Below are positions 54,058 through 63,079 of a stretch of 64,000 bases of DNA, in pieces. The position numbers were made by a program, and so were the translations under genes. Source of the stretch: Pseudoalteromonas viridis (GTDB taxonomy: Bacteria; Pseudomonadota; Gammaproteobacteria; Enterobacterales; Alteromonadaceae); assembly GCF_017742995.1 (NCBI RefSeq), contig NZ_CP072426.1, positions 124,001 through 188,000 of the forward strand, written 5' to 3'. Position 1 is the first letter of the stretch; each line of letters opens with the position of its first letter. A model generated the notes under the pieces. The model was not told where the DNA came from. It ran no database searches and saw only the letters and a list, made by a program, of their open reading frames with translations.

Positions 54058-56191
54058 TTTTTTCAAATACCAACTGGGTGTCGTTGAACACCCGAGTTTG
54101 TGCCTCAACCTTTTGCTTTGCTTCGTCATACTCTAACTTGGCAACCTCAGCTTCTGCTTTTGCCTGCTGATGTGCTTTGATAGTAGCGTCCTGATCGTAA
54201 GATTGCTGCAATTGTGCCTTCAGGCGCTTTTCAAGCGCCCGCTCTTCCTGGGCTTTCTTCGTTTCATAGTTGCTTTCGGCGACGATAAGCTCTTTGCTCA
54301 CCTGAGCAAAGCGTTTCTGTTGCTGCGAATAGTCATTTTCCGCGTCGTTCAAGGCACTTTTTACCGCTTCTAGTTCCTTACTTAAAGCTTGTTCCGCCTG
54401 ATTTAGCTGTGCCTCATTCTGTGCTTGCAGGTTGGCAGCCTCGGCCAGACGCTTACGCAATTCATGCTCCAGTGTCTCTATGGTTGTTTGCGCAGCGCTT
54501 CCGCCCGCAGCGCCATTGAGCATTATCTGATTGGCTGACTGATTGAGCTTTGTAATGCCACTGAGGTTTGCGGTGAGATCAGCCAGCTTGCTACTGCCCT
54601 TTGCCAGTGACACCGCCTCATTGAGCAACGTGGTCCCCACCTGTTTATAACTTTGCAGCAATTCACTGGGGTCGTTGTCATATGACTTCAGGTTCCAGTT
54701 ACCTATGTCGTCTTTTACAAACACCATACCCACATCACCATTACCGCGTGCAAAAGCGGTATTGACCTGATCCCAGTTCGCATCCGTGATCAGGCGCTCC
54801 ACCATTCTTGTTCTGTCATCAGCCTGCCAACTATCCCCCTCTCTGTCAGGATAAGCCTCCATCCAGTCGACCATATTCAGATAATCTGTACCACTGGCCC
54901 CTCTGAGATACATACTGGTTGGCAGCAAGCTGGCGGCATGCTCAATATTATTGCCTTTGTTTTCCTGATGTCGAATGGCATCCGCGCGCGCGACCAACTC
55001 ATTACCCAGCTCCGCCGCAGCAACCGATGCGCGCCCCACCACGATCCTCACACGTTTGGATTTTGGCAAAATAGCCATCTGCGTGGCGGCCCATTGCTCG
55101 GCGCCTTTTCTCAGCATATGTCCCGTTTTAGCTATTCTGTTTAGGCACGCCTGGTAACGACTGTCCACATCCTCATCTTTGTTGTAAAGCGCTGAAGCAC
55201 AAAATCGAATGCTCTTGCCGAGTGGATCACGTGGGTCTAATGGCAGATTAATATAGTTAAGCACCGCCAGCATATTCGTTTTAACGTCGGACAAAACCGG
55301 GCAGACTCGATGCAACTCGTCCTCTTGGCTTGTTTGCAAACGATTTTTATCCTCGCTGCCGAGTAAAGCCTGAGGCTTTCTGGCAAATAACTTCGGATAC
55401 TGACTCACAATATGAGCAGGTAAGATCTCGCTCAATGGTACAGTGTTAGGCAGAACTGGTGGTTTTTGTGTACTGTAGGGAAAAGACATGGCGCTACCTG
55501 ACTGGCCGAGTAATGACTCAACCGCAGATAAGCCTGCCGCAGATACCAGGTACTCACCTTTGAGGTTACTTATTTCTGTCATCGAGGTTTTAATCTTATC
55601 CTGAGCCAATGGTTGGCCTTGTAAATTAGCTTGTGACTGGGCTAATTTGCCTGTCAGAGCTTTAAACGCAGTGGCATCAAACCCTGTAGTAGTCAGTTGC
55701 TGTGCCTGTGGAATATTAACCAGCACTTGTGCCATACCTTCCAGCCGGTCTATTTCACTATCAAGCGCCTTAGCCAATTGAATTTGAAGTGCTTTTTCAG
55801 CATTGCAATTTTGTGGATTACATTGCTGACTGCTGATTTGAGCGCTTAAATTCAAGATTTGCTGCGCCAGCGAGAAAACCTGACTCAAATCAACTAATCC
55901 ATCTACTCCCTGCTGCATCAGACACTGTTGCTTTGCGAGCTTGTCAGCCCCCTCTCCAAAACAACCTAGCAGGCATTGGCTCAAATGAAATTCACGTACC
56001 AGAATTTTAAGTGTTTCATCTGCAACACTTAAAGTGCCGCTCAGCTCTGCCTTTTGCACCTCTAGCGTTTTAGACAAAGGGCCGTTATATTGCTCAACCA
56101 CAATCCGCATAGAGCCTTCTGATGAAATCGATTTGCAACCACTTAGGGTACAGAGCAGCAGCGTAAAAATACAGGCCAAGAACTTATTCAT
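54035..56191 (-). CDS. Large coiled-coil lipoprotein, apparently frameshifted near its 3' end
   Basis: The 718-residue protein has a lipobox (LLCTLSGC, Cys19), a long helical middle with several Cys, and a C-terminal coiled coil from about residue 570 rich in Ala, Glu, Gln and Lys. The frame ends 7 residues after an A6 run, while the -1 frame continues with ~51 residues of matching character, so the intact gene probably ended at 53904. I know no family. It overlaps the upstream lipoprotein gene by 8 nt and is the last gene of a three-gene operon headed by a membrane hydrolase. An outer-membrane or periplasmic location is inferred. Confidence 0.7.
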   Translation of the reverse strand: MNKFLACIFTLLLCTLSGCKSISSEGSMRIVVEQYNGPLSKTLEVQKAELSGTLSVADETLKILVREFHLSQCLLGCFGEGADKLAKQQCLMQQGVDGLVDLSQVFSLAQQILNLSAQISSQQCNPQNCNAEKALQIQLAKALDSEIDRLEGMAQVLVNIPQAQQLTTTGFDATAFKALTGKLAQSQANLQGQPLAQDKIKTSMTEISNLKGEYLVSAAGLSAVESLLGQSGSAMSFPYSTQKPPVLPNTVPLSEILPAHIVSQYPKLFARKPQALLGSEDKNRLQTSQEDELHRVCPVLSDVKTNMLAVLNYINLPLDPRDPLGKSIRFCASALYNKDEDVDSRYQACLNRIAKTGHMLRKGAEQWAATQMAILPKSKRVRIVVGRASVAAAELGNELVARADAIRHQENKGNNIEHAASLLPTSMYLRGASGTDYLNMVDWMEAYPDREGDSWQADDRTRMVERLITDANWDQVNTAFARGNGDVGMVFVKDDIGNWNLKSYDNDPSELLQSYKQVGTTLLNEAVSLAKGSSKLADLTANLSGITKLNQSANQIMLNGAAGGSAAQTTIETLEHELRKRLAEAANLQAQNEAQLNQAEQALSKELEAVKSALNDAENDYSQQQKRFAQVSKELIVAESNYETKKAQEERALEKRLKAQLQQSYDQDATIKAHQQAKAEAEVAKLEYDEAKQKVEAQTRVFNDTQLVFEKTSRIIKR

Positions 56192-58064
56192 CTGTCACCT
56201 CCTTGCAGGCGGATAAATCCAGGGAGCTGAGATCGCTTGCTGGCCCCGAGTTCAGCGTTTCAGTTGTCAGTTTGGCGACCAGTTCACAGAGTTGTTGAGT
56301 AGACTTAAGGCTATCGGATTGCAACTCTATCATTGGATTGGTTTGATCTGCTGCACGCAGTGATTCAGTGGTTCGCAACTGCGCCTGAGTCAGCGGAAGT
56401 AGCCCCGCTGACTGGTCATTTTTAGCCTGGATCACTCGGGCTGATAGCTCCTTTAATATCGATGTCAGTGGCTCACTGGAGCTGTGCATCGCCATGACCA
56501 GACGTTCATCCTGATCCAGTGTTCGCCAGCCTTCAGGGCCCAGGATCTGAAACCCTTTCCTCTCTGTTGGTCCACTGTTGTTGCATAGTATTTCATTGGA
56601 TTTGATTTTTGGCTCAGACTTTGCTGGCCAGCCATACTCTTGCTCCGTTGCAGGTGAGACTGAGGTTGCTATTTTAAGTTGCTCATCCATTGCCGCAGAT
56701 AAACGTGTAAACACCGACTCGGGCACACCAGAAAACGACACCTGGCTGACAGCCAGATTTACGCGCTGGTTTAACATGGCTTTAAGTTTGCTGCGCAACT
56801 GAGTTGCGGTTAACGCAGACAAATGCTGGTCGTCGAAATTAACAACCGCAGGCTCCTCGCCGATAGATTTGAGCACAGCCGCGAGATCCGGAAAAGCAGC
56901 CTCAGCTTCTTGCTCTATTTTGGCCATTAATTCTTCAATCAGTAACTGCGCTCGCTGCGTTTTGGTTTCCTGATCAAGTTTATTCAGCTCTGCCACTTCA
57001 GAAGGTGTTATATTTTTCGCGATCCAGCGCAACAGCTCAGCTTCATTTGGTACCGGTATAGTAAACTGAGCCAGTAAACTGCCTCTGGCCTGCCTGTAGT
57101 TGTTATATAGCGTGCTGGATACAGGCTTATCGTCAATTTTTGCGTCTGGTTCAAAAAGATGTTTGTTGGCTTTAATCACTTCAACAAAAGCAGGATTAAA
57201 GTCGCTTTGAGGTACAGTGCGGTTATCTTTCAGAAGTTTCGACCAATTCGTGTCGGCGTTCAATAGCACCGCTTCCGTGATTTGTGTTTTGAGTAGAGCG
57301 GAATATGCCTTTAATATATCTATTCTGAATCGTTTGTCCGCGAATTGGGTGAGCGCGTCGCTGGCTTGCCTTAAATGTGCATTCTTTACTTTGACCGCGC
57401 CTTCGTTGATAGCATTCTTTAGCGCAGTATGCAGCGTGCCACTTGATGCCGATACCAATTGCTCACTGGCATCAACAACTTTGTCTATTTCGTCAGTCAG
57501 TTTACTTACTTCATTGAGCTTATCTGAGGGTACATCATCAACCTGCTTACCCATTAGCTGATTCAAACTTGTGATTAAGTCAGCGGGGTCATGACTGTCA
57601 CCGCCTTTTTCCTGATTTCTCAGCCGCTGGTATTCTTCCAATAGCCGCTGATATTCCGCCCAGGCATTGGCCTTGATCTGGTTGTTGCGTTGTGTTTTGT
57701 CGCTGACGTATTTAAACTGCCCTGTGGCCTTATCAAAGCCGATGTTGGCGCCAAAGGGGTCGATCTCCCAGCTTTTCAGTGTGCCAGATTCAAATTGAAT
57801 TTTATTAGCCACTGTGCTGGCTTTACCAGTCATCACAAACCGGTAAAGAGACTGAAACTCAGGCACTTTATTCTCTTGCTGAGTATCACAGGGATCAAAA
57901 ACCCGGAAATAATAGGTATTTCTGAATGCCACTTGATCGTCCTGAAACTTTGGGTCGGCTCCCTTTCGAACATGATGCGCATCCGAATAACTGCAGGCGC
58001 TCAAACTCACGCTCACCAGTATGCAGCCAAATTGGTACCACCTACGATTAACTTGCCAGGCCAT
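56184..58064 (-). CDS. Large predicted lipoprotein of unknown function
   Basis: The 626-residue product has a lipoprotein signal (SVSLSAC, Cys24). The mature protein is mostly helical and charged, with an early aromatic beta-like part (NTYYFRVFDPCDTQQENKVP) and about six Cys. No domain is recognised. It starts 34 nt after the stop of the hydrolase gene and overlaps the next lipoprotein by 8 nt, so the three are one operon. The pairing of two large lipoproteins with a membrane hydrolase suggests an envelope complex, but this is inference. Confidence 0.72.
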   Translation of the reverse strand: MAWQVNRRWYQFGCILVSVSLSACSYSDAHHVRKGADPKFQDDQVAFRNTYYFRVFDPCDTQQENKVPEFQSLYRFVMTGKASTVANKIQFESGTLKSWEIDPFGANIGFDKATGQFKYVSDKTQRNNQIKANAWAEYQRLLEEYQRLRNQEKGGDSHDPADLITSLNQLMGKQVDDVPSDKLNEVSKLTDEIDKVVDASEQLVSASSGTLHTALKNAINEGAVKVKNAHLRQASDALTQFADKRFRIDILKAYSALLKTQITEAVLLNADTNWSKLLKDNRTVPQSDFNPAFVEVIKANKHLFEPDAKIDDKPVSSTLYNNYRQARGSLLAQFTIPVPNEAELLRWIAKNITPSEVAELNKLDQETKTQRAQLLIEELMAKIEQEAEAAFPDLAAVLKSIGEEPAVVNFDDQHLSALTATQLRSKLKAMLNQRVNLAVSQVSFSGVPESVFTRLSAAMDEQLKIATSVSPATEQEYGWPAKSEPKIKSNEILCNNSGPTERKGFQILGPEGWRTLDQDERLVMAMHSSSEPLTSILKELSARVIQAKNDQSAGLLPLTQAQLRTTESLRAADQTNPMIELQSDSLKSTQQLCELVAKLTTETLNSGPASDLSSLDLSACKEVTDE

Positions 58065-58098
58065 GCCATGCTCCTTATCAGCGTTTACAGGGTTTTAT

Positions 58099-59454
58099 CT
58101 ATAACTTCATTATTCTTCTTAAGATTCTTATGTGACTGATCCGTCTGCGACCTTTTTTGGTCTTTAGCTCGGACCAGTATTTTGTGTGTTTGAGGATCGG
58201 CCAACCACCTTGCAAAACGGCAAACTCTGCAATGGGAGTTTTGTCCGGTACTGGCACAGCTGCATCTGTCTCACACAGGAATTGCTTATCGACCCGGCCT
58301 GAAATGATATCGCCCCATACCAAACTGAAAGATGGTGAAAAAACATTGCTCCACCTGACTGGTGCAAATACCGCGCTATGGTGTAGATAAAAATTGCCGT
58401 CCTGCTGATAACAAAAGTTGGGATAGGGGTGCTCTGCGCTAAAGCCATGAACGGCAGAAGGAGGCGATGTCGGATAGTAACGATCGGCTTTGCGCAATAT
58501 AAAATCGCTGTCACTTTCGGCCATCAGAATATCAGCATAGGTCAGCGGGCTGCCCACTGTAATAAAATCAGAAATCAGCCAGTGATGGTTACCATCCCTT
58601 AACTGTTTTAGCTGTCTGAAAAGCTCTTGCTGAAGGGCTCGATACTCACCCTGATCAAACGCTTTTCCCTCAGTCAAATTGTTGGTCAGCGCTTGTAATT
58701 GCTCAACGATTGCCAGACAACGCTGATCCAGGGGGCTCGGCGCTCCAGCTATACTAAAGCGGTAACAGTGTGACCACAAAGCCGACAGCACATCATAGGC
58801 AACCATAGACCCCAAACTATGCCCGACTAAAATAATACGCTTATATTTGCCACTGTTTTGCAAAGACAGCAAGAGATCGAATGCCTCCTGTCGAATCGCT
58901 TTACGTACCTTGATGTTATCCGGGCTTGCCCGAGTATATCGCGCTGCATCGCCCAGGTATCGGGTAGTATGACTCAACAAGAACGCAACAACAAAGTACC
59001 CTGCTGCGGTAACAACATTCGGAAGCGCCGTGTCAATATCCAGTGTGTAATTGAGGTAAACATACACCAAACCAGTCATCACCAGCAGCCCCCAAAACAC
59101 GGACCACAGAGGCTGTAGCGTGGTGGGATGCTTGCTATATCTGCTGCGGGCACTGAGCATCAGGCCCATAAACCAGCTTTTTAGCTGCCCGGTTGAGGTG
59201 CCAGCGGTTTGATGCGCCCAGTAGTATTCATGAAAGTCCACGTCAGCAGACAACTCACCTTGCTTATTCTTGCTATAGCCAACAAGCGTGCGATGATCAA
59301 AGGTCTGAAAATACTCGGTTGGCTTATTCCAGAAGTGTGTTTGATTCTTACCGGGGTGATTTTTCCAAATCTCTTTCACAAACCCCCGAATGGTTGCCAT
59401 CGGCTTTTGTTCGCCTATACCGTGGATCACCACAACGGCTGTTCTTCTTGTCAC
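58099..59454 (-). CDS. Membrane-associated alpha/beta hydrolase (lipase-like)
   Basis: The 451-residue protein starts with an oxyanion-type VVIHGIGEQ motif (residues 8-16) and has the nucleophile elbow GHSLGS with Ser213. Asp and His partners are likely in the C-terminal part (for example ADILMAESDSDF, HHSAVF). Two hydrophobic helices at about 117-135 and 146-163 separate the first strand from the rest, so it is probably anchored in the inner membrane with the catalytic part in the cytosol. No signal peptide is present. It heads the operon with the two lipoproteins. Esterase or phospholipase activity is likely; the substrate is unknown. Confidence 0.78.
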   Translation of the reverse strand: MTRRTAVVVIHGIGEQKPMATIRGFVKEIWKNHPGKNQTHFWNKPTEYFQTFDHRTLVGYSKNKQGELSADVDFHEYYWAHQTAGTSTGQLKSWFMGLMLSARSRYSKHPTTLQPLWSVFWGLLVMTGLVYVYLNYTLDIDTALPNVVTAAGYFVVAFLLSHTTRYLGDAARYTRASPDNIKVRKAIRQEAFDLLLSLQNSGKYKRIILVGHSLGSMVAYDVLSALWSHCYRFSIAGAPSPLDQRCLAIVEQLQALTNNLTEGKAFDQGEYRALQQELFRQLKQLRDGNHHWLISDFITVGSPLTYADILMAESDSDFILRKADRYYPTSPPSAVHGFSAEHPYPNFCYQQDGNFYLHHSAVFAPVRWSNVFSPSFSLVWGDIISGRVDKQFLCETDAAVPVPDKTPIAEFAVLQGGWPILKHTKYWSELKTKKGRRRISHIRILRRIMKL

Positions 59455-59704
59455 AGTCAGCTTCCTTCGCTATCAGAACAGGACTATAAATCAGCCTTAT
59501 ACGGGTGTCGTACTCGATATTAAATTTGATCCACTGCCAATCTGTTCATAAATCATTCAAACTTTAAAGCTAGGCAAAGATCTAGGTTTATTCAATTTTT
59601 TAAAAATGTCTGTTACCAAATATGCATGGTAATTACCTAAAGTTTGCACCATACCTCGCCGATAGGTTGGAGAGCACTTCATATTTAGATATAAGGAATA
59701 TTCA

Positions 59705-60421
59705 ATGAAGATAGCCCATCAAAGCGTTAATGCGCCGCAAGTAACGGCTAACAATACGAATACGCAGCCAACCAGCGGTGCGCCAGAAGACATGCGCGAC
59801 GCACTCAATAAAGTTGCAAAACAGCAGGTGCAGAACGTATCTGAGGCTGATCAACAGGTGTTAAACAGTGCTAATTTGCATGATATGGAAATTAGTTCAG
59901 ATACAGTGTACGAACCCGAGCGCTTCGTCAAAGTGTCTCAAACTTTATATTTTGGCGAACTACCCAGCTTGTTTCGTGACATGCAGTCCCATTATCAAAA
60001 CTTTATGGCAGAGCTTAGCCAATCTGCTCCTGATCTCGCAAAAGAGCACTGGGGGTTTTCAATCGATGAGCATGGCCAGTTTGTGGTCAGTGGCAGTATT
60101 AGCGACGAGCAAAAAACCTATTTATCCGATAAATTGAATAGTAATGAAGAAATGCTGAAACTGGCACAGCAAGTGCCTGGTGTGCTTATGAAAGGATTAG
60201 CGTATGACAGGGGGGCCGATGGTAAAGCCAACGCCTGGGGAAAATATGATGTGAATAATGAAAACCTTAAAGATATCCTAGACTTCAGAGCAGTGCTGGA
60301 TGACTCCTACTCAGCCAGAGGAGACATTGCACAGTTTAAGAACAATTTTGACGTGCTAAAGTTTGTTGAAAGTGTCGCAGGCCAGCTGCGCAGCAATGCA
60401 GAAGCAAAATTCAGTTACTAA
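59705..60421 (+). CDS. Hypothetical soluble protein
   Basis: The 238-residue product has no signal peptide. It begins with a Thr/Asn/Gln-rich low-complexity stretch (about 40 residues), followed by a helical acidic body with aromatic clusters (VSQTLYFGELPSLFRDMQSHYQNFM). The low-complexity start is reminiscent of proteins handled by flagellar-type export, but nothing confirms it. ATAAGGAAT precedes the ATG. It is divergent from the hydrolase operon and ends at a clear terminator. I do not recognise a family. Confidence 0.65.
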   Translation: MKIAHQSVNAPQVTANNTNTQPTSGAPEDMRDALNKVAKQQVQNVSEADQQVLNSANLHDMEISSDTVYEPERFVKVSQTLYFGELPSLFRDMQSHYQNFMAELSQSAPDLAKEHWGFSIDEHGQFVVSGSISDEQKTYLSDKLNSNEEMLKLAQQVPGVLMKGLAYDRGADGKANAWGKYDVNNENLKDILDFRAVLDDSYSARGDIAQFKNNFDVLKFVESVAGQLRSNAEAKFSY

Positions 60422-60447
60422 CTATATTAAGCACAAAAGTAAGTACA

Positions 60448-60477
60448 AAAAAGCCGAGCGTGAAAGCTCGGCTTTTT
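60448..60477. terminator. Bidirectional rho-independent terminator
   Basis: AAAAAGCCGAGC and GCTCGGCTTTTT form a 12-bp stem with a 6-nt loop, flanked by A and T runs on both sides. It serves the gene at 59705-60421 and the convergent YebC-family gene. Confidence 0.9.
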
Positions 60478-60518
60478 ATGTCTTGCGCTGACAAGACGCA
60501 TTACTCACACCCTAAGGG

Positions 60519-61244
60519 TTAGTTTTTCACAATTGCGTTGTGATAAACGTTTTGTACGTCGTCGCAGTCTTCCAGCATGTTAATGAACTTCTCGAAGTTC
60601 GCCAGGTCGTCTTCACCTGTGATTTCAACGTGCGTTTGCGGTACCCAAGTGATTTCGTCTACGTCGAAGTTGATGCCTTCAAACGCTTCAATCAACGCCG
60701 TTTTCGCTTTGAAGTACTCAGTGTGTGGAGCAAACACAGACACCTGACCGTCTTCCACTTCCACATCTGTTACGTCTACATCGGCCATCATCAGCGCTTC
60801 AAGGACCGCTTCATCGTCATCACCAGCGAAACCAAGGATAGCAAAGTGATCGAACATGTGTGCAACACAGCCCGGACTACCAATTTTTGAGTCTGTCTTT
60901 GTGAAAGGCAGGCGAACATCCTTGATAGTACGGTTCGGGTTGTCAGTCAGACAGTCCACAATCACCATACAGTTACCAGGACCGTAGCCTTCGTAGCGTG
61001 CCGGAGAATAATCTTCGCCTGCGCCGCCCGCAGCTTTTTCAATTGCTTTTTCAATAACGTGTGCCGGAACCTGGTCTTTCTTAGCTTTGTCGATCAAACG
61101 GCGAAGGGATAGGTTAGTGTCGGGATCAGCGCCACCATTTTTAGCAACTACATAGATCTCTTTACCATATTTTGAGTTTACTTTGGTCTTTGCCGCTGCC
61201 GTTTTTGCCATGGCGTTTTTGCGGACTTCAAATGCTCTACCCAT
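60519..61244 (-). CDS. YebC/PmpR family DNA-binding regulatory protein (YeeN-type)
   Basis: The 241-residue product is a full-length YebC/PmpR/TACO1-family protein: [37 protein letters not shown] at the N-terminus, [30 protein letters not shown], and the [23 protein letters not shown] block. The N-terminal sequence favours the YeeN-like branch. Family members act as transcription regulators or as translation factors easing polyproline stalling. It is a single gene with a terminator downstream. The acidic C-terminal half is normal. Confidence 0.93.
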   Translation of the reverse strand: MGRAFEVRKNAMAKTAAAKTKVNSKYGKEIYVVAKNGGADPDTNLSLRRLIDKAKKDQVPAHVIEKAIEKAAGGAGEDYSPARYEGYGPGNCMVIVDCLTDNPNRTIKDVRLPFTKTDSKIGSPGCVAHMFDHFAILGFAGDDDEAVLEALMMADVDVTDVEVEDGQVSVFAPHTEYFKAKTALIEAFEGINFDVDEITWVPQTHVEITGEDDLANFEKFINMLEDCDDVQNVYHNAIVKN

Positions 61245-61353
61245 CTTAATTCTCGTTTGTGCAAATTAAATTGGACAAGATTCTAACAAGACATTGCATT
61301 TTGGGCTATACCCAGACGAGAATTGCGCGCCATTGCAGTGACGCCGAGTGATA

Positions 61354-61974
61354 TTAGCCGACTAACTGGCCTTTTTGGGCACGGTGATGCAGGCCCAGTG
61401 CCGTAGGTAAGTCAGTAAAACGCTCAATAATGATATCGGCCTGCTCGGCATAATCTGGCAGCCCAACCGGAGCAAACAAACACGCGTGCATACTGGCACG
61501 GCGGGCGGCTTCAATGTCGTATTTGTAGTCACCCACATAAACGCACTGCTGATACGGTAAAGACCAGCTGTCGGCGACCATATGCAACGCCTGAGGATCC
61601 GGCTTTGGCAGCGCATCTTCACGCGTTAGCATCAAATCCAGCTCAAGGCGACAGCGTTCCAGTTTTAGTCTGGCTGCTTTAGAGTAGTTACGTGTCACGA
61701 TGGCCATGGGCATATCTATGGATTTTAGAAAAGACAAGGTTTCGGCTACACCAGGAATAAGCTCGGCATGCTGCGCATCCTGCATTTCATGTTGGTGAAT
61801 AAGCGCCATTGCCTCCTCGCGCATATAAGGCGAAGGCAGCGACTCCACATACTCAAGTAAATCGGCGTCACGGTCGCAGCCTACCTGCGCCTTGATTAAA
61901 GCGAAATCCAGCGAGGAGGTCACCAACGTGCCGTCCAGATCAAAAATCACACCTTTTACCATTAAATCAGCCAT
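61354..61974 (-). CDS. HAD superfamily hydrolase (phosphatase)
   Basis: The 206-residue protein has HAD motif I FDLDGTLV (nucleophile Asp and acid Asp), motif II in AIVTRNYSKAARLKL, motif III Lys in ALPKPDPQAL, and motif IV VGDYKYDIEAARRA. Its helical cap (about 20-75) suggests the beta-phosphoglucomutase/phosphoglycolate-phosphatase subgroup. It dephosphorylates a small metabolite in the cytosol; the substrate is not evident. AAGGAAATATGA precedes the ATG. It stands alone upstream of yebC-like on the same strand. Confidence 0.92.
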   Translation of the reverse strand: MADLMVKGVIFDLDGTLVTSSLDFALIKAQVGCDRDADLLEYVESLPSPYMREEAMALIHQHEMQDAQHAELIPGVAETLSFLKSIDMPMAIVTRNYSKAARLKLERCRLELDLMLTREDALPKPDPQALHMVADSWSLPYQQCVYVGDYKYDIEAARRASMHACLFAPVGLPDYAEQADIIIERFTDLPTALGLHHRAQKGQLVG

Positions 61975-62417
61975 TCATATTTCCTTATCACCAAGGCCTC
62001 ACTTGCCCTAAACATAGGGTAAGCAGACGTGCCTTGCAAAGATATTGAGATAAAATTTTTCAGGCCCTACCTGCTGGTCATATCTCAGCAAAAAGGACAT
62101 CGACGTATACGCATTACCAGGCGGTACGGATCAATTGCAACCCTGGCTGGAACATGTCATCTTGACACTGAACTGTATACAAGGAGACGTGATGAATCAT
62201 CCTATCGAACAGGGGTTTGGCACAAAACCTTGTTGCAACCTTAGCAAGTGTAAAGCCCCTTGCCAGATTTGCGATTTTACCCGGCCAGGTTAACTGCTCC
62301 ATTTGCACAGTAATGACATCTGTCATGCCATGGTCATGACAGATCACACACGCAATCACTCCACCCTTTTCGTAAAGTTATCCCATCAACACAATGACTC
62401 AGCAAAGGATAACTAAC
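61975..62417. other. Intergenic region with a perfect dyad before the DUF2141 gene
   Basis: About 440 bp lie between divergent genes. Two overlapping short ORFs on opposite strands have no family resemblance and poor ribosome sites. The only clear structure is the 27-bp dyad at 62318-62344. The rest may be a decayed gene or a long regulatory region; I see nothing else. Confidence 0.45.
62318..62344 (+). promoter_or_regulatory. Perfect inverted repeat upstream of the DUF2141 gene
   Basis: ATCTGTCATG and CATGACAGAT are exact 10-bp inverted arms around a 7-bp centre (CCATGGT) that is itself nearly palindromic. It lies 74 bp before the ATG at 62418. It has the form of a dimeric repressor or activator site. 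The protein that binds is unknown. Confidence 0.5.
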
Positions 62418-62843
62418 ATGACTAAACACCTGACTCGCACCACCGCACTGGCCTGCATCCTCGCCGCACTGTCTACCAGCGCGATGGCCCAAGACCTGAC
62501 CATCACGTTTACTGGCTTAGCACATCAGTCTGGCACCTTAAAGCTGGTTGCCTATGATTCTCCGGCAGGGTTTATTCAACATCAGGCCTGGCGCGTCGCA
62601 CAACAGCAAGTTTCGACCGCTAATCCAGAGCTGACATTGCGCGACGTAGAGCCAGGCCAGTACAGCTTTATGGTCTATCAGGACCTGAACAATGATGGCA
62701 GGTTAAACCGCAACCGTTTTGGCATGCCCCTTGAGCCCTATGGCTTCAGTAACAATGCACACCCAGCAGGTGCGCCACAGTTTGGACAACTGGCAGTACA
62801 GATCGCACAGCCAAATCAACAGCTGACAATAACAATGCGCTAA
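62418..62843 (+). CDS. DUF2141 exported protein
   Basis: The ATG at 62418 follows AAAGGATAACTAAC and gives 141 residues; an upstream in-frame start is not supported. A signal peptide ends near AMA-QD. The mature domain is a small beta-rich DUF2141 unit: LTITFTGLAHQSGTLKLVAYDS, then YQDLNNDGRLNRNRFGMPLEPYGFSNNA, which is the family hallmark. The DLNNDGRLN segment resembles a calcium-loop. It is probably periplasmic. Function unknown. The dyad at 62318-62344 may regulate it. Confidence 0.88.
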   Translation: MTKHLTRTTALACILAALSTSAMAQDLTITFTGLAHQSGTLKLVAYDSPAGFIQHQAWRVAQQQVSTANPELTLRDVEPGQYSFMVYQDLNNDGRLNRNRFGMPLEPYGFSNNAHPAGAPQFGQLAVQIAQPNQQLTITMR

Positions 62844-62851
62844 TGATCGAC

Positions 62852-62878
62852 TGTCGCAGTTCATCTTGTGCTGCGACA
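62852..62878 (+). terminator. Weak hairpin after the DUF2141 gene
   Basis: TGTCGCAG and CTGCGACA form an 8-bp stem with an 11-nt loop, 8 nt past the stop. There is no T run, so this is only a candidate. Confidence 0.35.
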
Positions 62879-63079
62879 CTCAGTGTGTTCACGTCCTGAA
62901 ATGGCATTATTAGTATACAAAACGGAAACATCGTAATTTTTTCTGGTTAAATGTTATAAATTCACTATTTTTTAATCAAAGGGTTATGTAATAGTGTGCT
63001 TTAAAAGTGATCTAAACTAAAAGCATCGCACTATATTTAGAAAGCTGCTTACGCTTTAACCCCAAAAAGTGAGTCGTGT

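Noticed and set aside
62029..62359. Short opposing ORFs in the 62 kb intergenic region
   Set aside because: Neither has a good start or any domain; the minus-strand frame begins at a GTG with the purine stretch directly abutting it.
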